Origin: Balneolales bacterium
GTDB taxonomy: Bacteria > Bacteroidota > Rhodothermia > Balneolales > Natronogracilivirgulaceae
Assembly (NCBI GenBank): GCA_007116685.1
Contig: SKIC01000203.1
Location: 1-7,683 of the forward strand
Reading direction: 5' to 3'
DNA length: 7,683 nucleotides
Positions 1 through 4,869 of the stretch are shown here, in pieces. Under the pieces are notes generated by a model that did not search any database, was not told where the DNA came from, and worked only from the letters and a program-made list of their open reading frames with translations. How positions within the stretch are numbered: the stretch's first letter is position 1; each line of letters starts with the position of its first letter. The position numbers and the translations under genes were made by a program.

Positions 1-22
1 AGTTTTTTTTTTTTTTTTTTTA
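1..22. repeat. Homopolymer run of 19 T at window edge
   Basis: Positions 3-21 are uninterrupted T, preceded by AG and followed by A. The run falls inside the partial minus-strand gene and encodes poly-lysine there. A 19-base homopolymer inside a coding frame at the very end of a window is suspicious. It may mark a contig end or a tract whose true length is unresolved. Confidence 0.9.
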
Positions 23-108
23 GCAAACTCTGCCATTATATCAGGGACTATGGTGTGATTTGCTATGCCTTTGTAGCCTTTGTCTTTTATAAATTCTTTT
101 GCTGTCAT
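1..108 (-). CDS. Partial small phage-type hypothetical protein, runs off left edge
   Basis: This reading frame starts at ATG 108-106 and stays open to the window edge. It begins MTAKEFIKDKGYKGIANHT, and about 36 residues are visible. Its ATG overlaps the TGA of the upstream gene as ATGA, a sign of translational coupling. The N-terminal MTAKEF(I/L)K pattern, followed by a short helix ending in a run like 'IMAEFAK', resembles short proteins common in phages and prophages of Bacteroidota; no function is known to me. The last visible residues are six lysines and a threonine encoded by a 19-A run on this strand. That run may be a sequencing or assembly artefact, so the C-terminus is unreliable. 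Confidence 0.5.
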   Translation of the reverse strand, partial: MTAKEFIKDKGYKGIANHTIVPDIMAEFAKKKKKKT

Positions 109-496
109 ATTAATTTTTCTAGGGTATAGTTAATTGCTGCTTCATATGCTTTTGTTGGTAGCATATGATCGTTTTTGTCGGACCATGAATGAGCCCTACT
201 TTCGTATTCTGTTGATTTATAGCTCCATCCCCAATGAGTTAAGCTTTTAGAGTAAGGAATTGGGGCGACACTTATCCAGATGCCGTGTTCTTTGTATATC
301 CACATTATGGTATCTAATATGGTTGGTGCTGAAATCTATGTTTTTTCTCATTATGGTTTTGAGCATATAAATACTCTGTTATTTTGCCGTCAAACTTTTC
401 AAGTGGTTCTAAGTTTACATAAGCAGAGTTACAAAGCTCTTTGAAGTTTTTTTCTTTTAAAAGCTTTGCGAGCTTATAACTTACTATTGTACTCAT
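105..496 (-). pseudogene. Phage-type hypothetical protein broken by a single-base frameshift
   Basis: Two adjacent minus-strand frames read as the halves of one protein. The upstream half starts at ATG 496 (MSTIVSYKLAKLLKEKNF...) and goes out of frame near 334-337, ending at a TAG at 316-314. The downstream half continues in another frame from about 335 (ISAPTILDTIMWIYKEHGIW...) and ends ...AYEAAINYTLEKLI with TGA at 107-105. Restoring one base near AGATTTCAG (337-329) joins them as ...EKKHR-ISAPTILD..., giving about 130 residues. Total length is one base short of 131 codons, which fits a one-base loss. From memory, the N-terminal 'LAKLLKEKxF', the middle 'SAPTI..(V/I)MW(I/L)YxKHGIWI' and the C-terminal 'AYEAAIxYTLxxLI' together are typical of a widespread hypothetical protein of Bacteroidota phages and prophages. 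No function is known to me. Whether this is true decay or a sequencing error cannot be told here. Confidence 0.75.
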
Positions 497-664
497 TCGG
501 CGCCCTCGACTATCGATACAAAGTCAGAGCATTCGCTGAGCTCTTCTTCGTCGAAGCTTACTTTTACAGTCACTGTAATATTTATATGGGGGCCCAAAGT
601 ATTCAGACTCTCTACTTACCGTTGTTTCTACGGACAAGTGTTCTTTAAGTGTTTCTTTGTTCAT
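493..664 (-). pseudogene. Small acidic phage-type protein, frameshifted at a C5/G5 run
   Basis: The frame starts at ATG 664-662 (MNKETLKEHLSVETTVSRES...) and, read as given, turns into an Arg-rich tail and stops early at about 519. One extra base in the run of five C (minus strand; plus-strand G at 588-592) explains this. With four C the frame continues ...YFGPHINITVTVKVSFDEEE... and ends ...IVEGAE with TGA at 495-493, overlapping the next ATG as ATGA. The span of 172 bases is exactly 57 codons plus one, consistent with a single inserted base. The repaired product is about 56 residues, acidic at its C-terminus, with a central beta-like VTVTVKV stretch. I do not recognise a family. It starts 15 bases after the trpS stop with no clear Shine-Dalgarno sequence. 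Its overlap with the next gene places it in the same phage-type cassette. Confidence 0.6.
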
Positions 665-679
665 AATTATAGTATTATT

Positions 680-1651
680 TTACACTCCGGTTGCTTCCCT
701 GATTGGCTGCATAATTTCCTCGGCTCTTGCTCTGGCTTTTTGTCCGCCCTGTCTTAAAACATCCCAGACGTAATCTTCGTTTTTTTCTAATTCTTTTCTC
801 TTTTCCCGAGCCTCAGCAAATCTTTCATTGATTAAACCCAAGAGTTCTTTTTTCGCATGCCCGTAGCCATAACCGCCTGCTTTGTATTTATCAGAAATCT
901 CTTCTTTTAAATTTTCGTCGGCAAAGAGACTAATCAGTTTGAAAACATTACAAGTGGCAGGGTCTTTCGGGGCTTCTAAAGGAGTGGTATCTGTAAGAAT
1001 ACTCATCACTTTTTTCTTTAGCGGTTTGCCCTCTTCAAAGATTTCGATGTAGTTATCGTAGGATTTACTCATCTTTCTGCCATCAGTACCCGGCACCACT
1101 GCCACAGATTCAAGAATATGTGGCTCAGGGACTATGAGCAGATCATCTCCATAAATTCTATTTAGCTTCTGCGCTAAATCACGAGAAAATTCTATGTTCT
1201 GTTTTTGATCTGCACCTACCGGAACCAAATGAGAACAATAGATTAAAATATCAGCGGCCTGAAGAATTGGATAGGTAAATAAACCAATATTGGGCGACAA
1301 GCCTGCAGCAACTTTATCCTTGTAAGATACCCCTTTCTCCATCATAGATACGGGTGCCAAAGTTCCTAAAATCCAGGCTAACTCCGTTACCTGAGGCACA
1401 TCGCTCTGTGCGAAAAAAGTACATTTATCCGGATCCATGCCCAGTGCCAGATAATCCAGCGTTACATCCAAAGTAAACTGCTTCAGTTTTTTACCATCAG
1501 ATAAAGACGTGAGAGAATGGTAATTGGCTATAAAGTAAAAGGAGTCGCCCTCTTCCTGCATGGCAATATGTTGCCGAATGGCTCCAAAGTAATTACCAAT
1601 GTGTAATCTACCGGATGGTTGGATACCTGACAAGATGGTTTTTTTGCTCAT
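680..1651 (-). CDS. trpS: Tryptophanyl-tRNA synthetase
   Basis: This is a class I aminoacyl-tRNA synthetase that joins tryptophan to tRNA(Trp) in the cytoplasm with ATP. The 323-residue length is normal for the bacterial enzyme. The HIGH-type signature is PSGRLHIGN at residues 12-20, and the KMSKS loop is GRKMSKSYDN at 191-200. Conserved family segments include 'QAADILIY' around 131-138 and 'PVGADQKQNIE' at 144-154. The C-terminus (EEIMQPIREATGV) is typical and intact. The ATG shares one base with the trpE stop (TAATG), and GGAGAT lies upstream inside the trpE end, so the two are translationally linked. Because it lies in the trpE transcript it should also fall under the trp attenuator; this is inferred from layout. 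Downstream there is no terminator before the phage-type genes. Confidence 0.97.
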   Translation of the reverse strand: MSKKTILSGIQPSGRLHIGNYFGAIRQHIAMQEEGDSFYFIANYHSLTSLSDGKKLKQFTLDVTLDYLALGMDPDKCTFFAQSDVPQVTELAWILGTLAPVSMMEKGVSYKDKVAAGLSPNIGLFTYPILQAADILIYCSHLVPVGADQKQNIEFSRDLAQKLNRIYGDDLLIVPEPHILESVAVVPGTDGRKMSKSYDNYIEIFEEGKPLKKKVMSILTDTTPLEAPKDPATCNVFKLISLFADENLKEEISDKYKAGGYGYGHAKKELLGLINERFAEAREKRKELEKNEDYVWDVLRQGGQKARARAEEIMQPIREATGV

Positions 1652-3132
1652 TAATTTCGATCTCCGGGGGTTAATTCCAAAGCTACATCCAAGGCGGAAA
1701 TTAGTGCTTTGGCTTTATTTTCAGTTTCTTCAAATTCTTTTTCAGGCACACTATCCGCAACAATTCCGGCTCCGGCCTGTATGTAAATATTGTTGTGGGT
1801 AGCAATCATTGTACGGATGGCAATACAGGTATCGAGATTTCCTGAGAAGTCGATATACCCAACGGCACCGGCATAAGGACCACGCTTAGTAGGTTCGAAT
1901 TCATCAATTATTTCCATTGCTCGAACTTTTGGAGCACCACTAACTGTTCCTGCTGGAAAGCAATGGATTAAAGCATCTACAGGATGGTTCTGACGGCTCA
2001 ACTTCCCTTCTACTTCGGATACGATATGCATCACGTGAGAATAGCGCTCAATGACCTGATTCTTTGTGAGTTTTACTGTTCCTGATTCACAAATTCGGGA
2101 TAAATCATTACGACCTAAATCCACAAGCATGATGTGCTCGGCCACTTCTTTTGGATCATTTTTTAAATCCTCTTCCAGCGCTTTGTCTTCTTCAGTGGTT
2201 ACTCCTCGCTTTCTAGTTCCGGCTATAGGTAATAATCCCGCAGTTCCATCGATCACACGAACCAAAACTTCTGGAGAAGAACCAATGAGAGCGAAATTGT
2301 CAAAGTCCAGATAAAACAAATACGGCGACGGATTAACCATTCTGAGTGCCCTGTAGAGCATGAACCGGTCACCCTCAAAACTACTTTGAAAACGCTGAGA
2401 AAGAACAACCTGAAAAATGTCGCCTTCTTTGATGTACTCTTTAGCTTTCAAAACATTGGCACAAAAATCTTCTTTTTTCGTGTTACTTGTAAGACTGTCG
2501 GTGGTGATTGAAAAATCCATGGAAGTTGGGGCAATAGTTTGAGTTGCCGCTTCCATTTTATTTAGTGCTAGCAGAGCCAGTTCGTATTCTTTCTGCGCAT
2601 CAAAGATTTCCGGATCGTCAATTCTAACCGTTTTCATTAGGATGATGCGATGTTTCACATGGTCGAAAGCATAAATTTCGTCGTAGAAAGCCCAGATCGC
2701 GTCAGGTAAGCCTAAGTCGTCTTCCGGCACGTCAGGCAAGTTCTCAGCGAGTCTTACGGTATCATAAGATGAAAAACCAACAGCTCCTCCCTTCAATCTC
2801 GGCAACTCAGGAATGGGCGCTTCTTCGTATTGGGAGGTAAGAGTTTTTAAAACTTCGTAGAGAGAACCCGCCGGAGTAGAAATGCCATTTTCTAATTCGA
2901 GTGACAACGTTTTGTCTTTGTAGATTAATTTCTGATATGGATTTCGTCCCAGGAAGGAATAGCGAGCCACATTTTCGCCACCTTCTACCGATTCGAATAA
3001 AAAGGCATTTCGGCCTCCCATTCTGATATTCATAAAAAGAGACACAGGGGTAACTGTATCTGCCATCAGATAGCGAAAGACTGGAATCGCCGTGTACTTT
3101 CGAGACAAAGTCTCAAATTGATCAAAAGTCAT
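1651..3132 (-). CDS. trpE: Anthranilate synthase component I
   Basis: This is the chorismate-using subunit of anthranilate synthase, which makes anthranilate in the first committed step of tryptophan synthesis, usually with ammonia from a TrpG partner. No trpG is in this window. The 493-residue length is usual. The N-terminal domain (about 1-200) carries the tryptophan feedback site: FLFESVEGG at 44-52 is the LLES-type motif, followed by ARYSF. The catalytic chorismate-binding domain (about 220-485) has PIAGTRKRG (302-310), HIMLVDLGRND (333-343), FPAGTVSGAPK (392-402), QAGAGIV (452-458) and EFEET (466-470). The Trp-site motif argues for TrpE rather than PabB. The start ATG is 16 bases after the attenuator T-run and has no clear Shine-Dalgarno. 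The stop overlaps the trpS start by one base. Confidence 0.96.
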   Translation of the reverse strand: MTFDQFETLSRKYTAIPVFRYLMADTVTPVSLFMNIRMGGRNAFLFESVEGGENVARYSFLGRNPYQKLIYKDKTLSLELENGISTPAGSLYEVLKTLTSQYEEAPIPELPRLKGGAVGFSSYDTVRLAENLPDVPEDDLGLPDAIWAFYDEIYAFDHVKHRIILMKTVRIDDPEIFDAQKEYELALLALNKMEAATQTIAPTSMDFSITTDSLTSNTKKEDFCANVLKAKEYIKEGDIFQVVLSQRFQSSFEGDRFMLYRALRMVNPSPYLFYLDFDNFALIGSSPEVLVRVIDGTAGLLPIAGTRKRGVTTEEDKALEEDLKNDPKEVAEHIMLVDLGRNDLSRICESGTVKLTKNQVIERYSHVMHIVSEVEGKLSRQNHPVDALIHCFPAGTVSGAPKVRAMEIIDEFEPTKRGPYAGAVGYIDFSGNLDTCIAIRTMIATHNNIYIQAGAGIVADSVPEKEFEETENKAKALISALDVALELTPGDRN

Positions 3133-3148
3133 GTGCTGTTATTTTTAT

Positions 3149-3187
3149 AAAAAAAGCCCGATTCGCGGGTTAACGAAGCGGGCTTTT
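3149..3187 (-). terminator. trp attenuator terminator (segment 3:4)
   Basis: On the minus strand, AAAAGCCCG (3187-3179) pairs with CGGGCTTTT (3160-3152). Across one C-T mismatch, TTCG (3177-3174) pairs with CGAA (3165-3162), leaving an eight-base loop. Seven T follow the GC-rich stem (3155-3149). It lies between trpL and trpE, with the trpE ATG 16 bases beyond the T-run, so it acts before the operon's structural genes. That position points to conditional termination rather than the end of an upstream gene. Confidence 0.9.
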
Positions 3188-3231
3188 CAGTTACAATCTA
3201 TATAACAACAATTGTAAAGCTCATCCGCTTC
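3175..3231 (-). promoter_or_regulatory. Attenuator segment 2:3 antiterminator
   Basis: GAAGCGG (3231-3225) is perfectly complementary to CCGCTTC (3181-3175). The helix can continue inward with GCTT (3220-3217) pairing AAGC (3185-3182). An inner seven-pair stem, TTACAAT (3217-3211) with ATTGTAA (3197-3191), can also form. The first strand overlaps the right arm of the leader hairpin and the second overlaps the left arm of the terminator. The three structures are therefore mutually exclusive, as an attenuation switch requires. Pairing was worked out by eye, without folding energies. Confidence 0.78.
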
Positions 3232-3242
3232 AGCAGATGTGC
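3219..3242 (-). promoter_or_regulatory. Attenuator segment 1:2 leader hairpin
   Basis: On the minus strand, CATCTGC (3239-3233) pairs with GCGGATG (3228-3222) around a TGAA loop, with one T-G wobble. The helix extends by GC/GC beyond an A-A mismatch. The trpL stop codon TGA forms most of the loop. A ribosome stalled at the Trp codons would cover the left arm; one that reaches the stop would cover the right arm. This matches the 1:2 hairpin of the E. coli trp leader in position and logic. Confidence 0.75.
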
Positions 3243-3340
3243 CACCACCAGATTTTGTTATTGGTTAATTGTTGTATCATGGGCGAGAATTTATCGGCTG
3301 CTGAGGCTAAAGTCAATGTTAAATATGCTTTTTTGTGCAT
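3230..3340 (-). CDS. trpL: trp operon leader peptide with Trp-Trp-Trp
   Basis: This 36-codon frame begins MHKKAYLTLTLASAADKF, ends ...NNKIWWWHIC and stops at TGA 3232-3230. Three consecutive TGG codons occupy 3250-3242, five codons before the end. A strong Shine-Dalgarno, GGGGAG at 3353-3348, is seven bases before the ATG, better than the site before trpE itself. The frame lies directly upstream of trpE, and its stop falls in the loop of a leader hairpin followed by an antiterminator and terminator. This is the layout of a classical trp leader peptide. Ribosomes lacking charged tRNA(Trp) would stall at the three Trp codons and allow readthrough into trpE-trpS. The peptide is longer than the 14-residue E. 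coli one. The function is inferred from context and composition and is well supported; the peptide itself probably has no separate role. Confidence 0.88.
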   Translation of the reverse strand: MHKKAYLTLTLASAADKFSPMIQQLTNNKIWWWHIC

Positions 3341-3347
3341 TTTATTG

Positions 3348-3353
3348 CTCCCC
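3348..3353 (-). promoter_or_regulatory. Shine-Dalgarno of the trp leader peptide
   Basis: GGGGAG lies seven bases before the trpL ATG. It is one of only two clear GGAG-type sites in the window (the other precedes trpS) and decides the leader-peptide start over the internal Met codon at residue 21. Confidence 0.75.
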
Positions 3354-3431
3354 AATGAAATGAAATTTCGGAACGCTCAAGGCAGCGATTTTTTTATTTT
3401 AATAAATGAACCTTAACTAAACGATAAGACT

Positions 3432-3884
3432 ATGAGTTACAAAGTATATTTGGCTGGTGAAATTCATTCAGAGTGGAGAAAAGACCTTAAAAATAAGTGT
3501 GATGAAATTGGCTTGGATATAGATTTCAGTTCCCCTGTTACTAATCATTCGTATAGCGATGATTGTGGTACACATATATTGGGTGAAGAAGAATCCAGCT
3601 TTTGGAAAGATAGAAAAGGTGCTGGAATCAATGGTATCAGAACCAAGAACGCTATTGCCAAATCAGACTTAGTGGTGGTGCGTTTTGGCGAAAAATACCG
3701 TCAATGGAATGCCGCATTTGATGCTGGTTATGCCCATGCTCTTGGGAAACCTCTGATAATTATCCATCCAGAAGATTATGACCACGCTTTGAAAGAAGTG
3801 GACGCAGCAGCCAACGCGGTTGCCAGAAATGAAAAAGAAGTGGCTGAAATCTTACGATATGTGTTAAATGGAGAACTCGCTTAA
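3432..3884 (+). CDS. ytoQ: YtoQ family protein
   Basis: This 150-residue protein resembles Bacillus subtilis YtoQ over its full length as I recall it. The match includes the N-terminal VYLAGEIHSEWR (residues 5-16), NHSYSDD (38-44), an Arg-Thr before a hydrophobic strand (70-83), and FGEKYRQWNAAFDAGYA (85-101) followed by GKPLIII (105-111). The family has a nucleoside 2-deoxyribosyltransferase-like fold (Pfam Nuc_deoxyri_tr3), but its reaction is not established, so no substrate is claimed. No signal peptide or membrane segment is visible; it is probably cytoplasmic. It is the only plus-strand gene, divergent from the trp leader and convergent with the HiPIP gene. No strong Shine-Dalgarno precedes the ATG. 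The start at 3432 is supported because the family motif begins within a few residues of it. Confidence 0.9.
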   Translation: MSYKVYLAGEIHSEWRKDLKNKCDEIGLDIDFSSPVTNHSYSDDCGTHILGEEESSFWKDRKGAGINGIRTKNAIAKSDLVVVRFGEKYRQWNAAFDAGYAHALGKPLIIIHPEDYDHALKEVDAAANAVARNEKEVAEILRYVLNGELA

Positions 3885-3946
3885 GGGAAAAGAACTCAAA
3901 AGTAGAACTTTTGACAAGGTACGTTTAAGTAAAAACTAGCGTAAAC

Positions 3947-3978
3947 AAAAAAAGCCATTCTTGTGAAGAATGGCTTTT
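3947..3978. terminator. Bidirectional Rho-independent terminator between ytoQ and the HiPIP gene
   Basis: AAAAGCCATTCTT (3950-3962) pairs perfectly over 13 bases with AAGAATGGCTTTT (3966-3978) around a GTG loop. An A run on the left (3947-3953) and T run on the right (3975-3978) give U-tracts in both directions, with the longer one on the minus strand. It serves both the plus-strand ytoQ transcript and the converging minus-strand HiPIP transcript. Confidence 0.9.
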
Positions 3979-3998
3979 AAATAATTTAATATGGTTGA

Positions 3999-4343
3999 CT
4001 AAGATTCAGCAACCCAGGAATTACACCATCCTGCTGGTGCAACTGGTCCTTTGAATAATGTACAACCACCGCAAGGTGCGTCGAATGCATCATCAACCCA
4101 GAACTCGCAGTTATCACATCTTTGCTCAGGGATTGGAGTCTCAGCAACATACTGAAACAAATCTCTGGTTTGCTTTTCCTGGTCGGTCAGACCAGACAGG
4201 TCGCCACATGGGTCAGCAGCTGCACCGTTGTCGCCTCCGCCACAAGCTGATAAAACCGAGGTTGCACCTAAGCCGGCAACACCAAAAATGGATAGGCTTT
4301 TTACAAAATCTCTTCTGGAGAATGATTTTTTGTCTGTGCTCAT
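3999..4343 (-). CDS. High-potential iron-sulfur protein, predicted Tat-exported lipoprotein
   Basis: This is a small electron carrier holding one [4Fe-4S] cluster at high redox potential, outside the cytoplasmic membrane. The 114-residue precursor starts at ATG 4343; a longer TTG start at 4388 would put 15 extra residues before the export signal and is less likely. The twin-arginine motif is SRRDFVKS (residues 9-16), then a hydrophobic stretch and a lipobox LSAC with Cys34 as the lipid-modified residue. The mature domain has the HiPIP signature: CDNC (76-79), CGGC (91-94) and GWCNSW (106-111). The expected cluster ligands are Cys76, Cys79, Cys94 and Cys107. Cys46 and Cys91 are extra and could form a disulfide or be free. 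Tat export fits a cofactor folded in the cytoplasm. The arrangement resembles the Rhodothermus HiPIP, which links the bc-type complex to the terminal oxidase. That role is inferred here; no respiratory genes are adjacent. Confidence 0.88.
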   Translation of the reverse strand: MSTDKKSFSRRDFVKSLSIFGVAGLGATSVLSACGGGDNGAAADPCGDLSGLTDQEKQTRDLFQYVAETPIPEQRCDNCEFWVDDAFDAPCGGCTLFKGPVAPAGWCNSWVAES

Positions 4344-4429
4344 AATAATATGAATTTGTTCGTGAATGGATTTCAAGATTAACACCAAAATCTACTAAAG
4401 AAATTCCTAAGACTGATTATAAATAGTGA

Positions 4430-4858
4430 TTAATCACGCAGAATCTGCGATTTTACATAAACAATATAAAAATCTCGATATGAAGATATATCAACCTCTA
4501 TCACTCCGGGTATATCACCACTTGCAGCCTGTTGCGCAGCAGTAAGTTTGCTTAAAATGTCAGAATCTTCATTGTATTCTAAATCACGAAGAAGAATTGA
4601 AAAGGATGCTATCGCATTTTGTTTAGCCTGATGTACGGCTTTGGAGGAATCAGCTGAAAGCGATTGTCCAAAAATTACTATTTCCGTGTCTGTAATGTGA
4701 TAGCGTTGCAGACTCATCCAATCAGGCTTTTGCAATTCCTTATCAGAAACTTCAGTTTGAGATGTTGCTGAACTAGTTGTTTCTGCAGGTTGTAGCGCTC
4801 CACAACTGGTAATTAATACTGAGCTCGCAATAATCAAGCTCCACTTAATAATCTTCAT
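4430..4858 (-). CDS. LPP20-like outer-membrane lipoprotein
   Basis: This 142-residue protein has a lipoprotein signal: two lysines near the N-terminus, a hydrophobic stretch and lipobox LITSC with Cys19 as the lipidated residue. A Ser/Thr-rich linker (about 20-42) follows. From about residue 44 the protein has a PDW motif, then 'IFGQSLSADSSKAVHQAKQNAIASF', a pattern seen in LPP20-type lipoprotein domains where A-rich helices follow a short beta strand. It ends with a predicted strand, FYIVYVKSQIL. The family call is moderate and the function unknown. The ATG is 11 bases after the degP stop, so it is probably the last gene of the recO-degP run and may act in the envelope with the protease. No Shine-Dalgarno is evident, only an A/T-rich leader. 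Confidence 0.65.
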   Translation of the reverse strand: MKIIKWSLIIASSVLITSCGALQPAETTSSATSQTEVSDKELQKPDWMSLQRYHITDTEIVIFGQSLSADSSKAVHQAKQNAIASFSILLRDLEYNEDSDILSKLTAAQQAASGDIPGVIEVDISSYRDFYIVYVKSQILRD

Positions 4859-4869
4859 TTTTTAATTTA

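Noticed and set aside
466..648. Plus-strand open frame of 60 codons opposite the phage-type genes
   Set aside because: The opposite strand gives coherent, overlap-linked frames once single indels are repaired. The plus frame has no ribosome site and no recognisable protein character.
2066..2314. Plus-strand open frame inside trpE
   Set aside because: It is antisense to the catalytic domain of trpE, whose motifs are all intact; its Ser-rich product is typical of a shadow frame.
3353..3380. Possible trpL promoter (TTGAGC with a TTTCATTG-like -7 box)
   Set aside because: The match to the Bacteroidota TAnnTTTG box is weak, and the transcript would begin after or inside the Shine-Dalgarno at 3353-3348. 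No convincing promoter was found for trpL or ytoQ.
3897..3913. Small hairpin CAAAAGT/ACTTTTG just after ytoQ
   Set aside because: It is a seven-pair, AT-rich stem without a T-run; the much stronger terminator at 3947-3978 explains transcript ending.
4058..4345. Plus-strand open frame opposite the HiPIP gene
   Set aside because: The minus strand carries clear HiPIP cysteines, a Tat motif and a lipobox; the plus frame has a His/Arg/Gln-rich shadow composition.
4344..4388. Longer TTG start for the HiPIP gene
   Set aside because: It would put 15 residues before the Tat signal, which normally lies at the extreme N-terminus; ATG at 4343 fits better.
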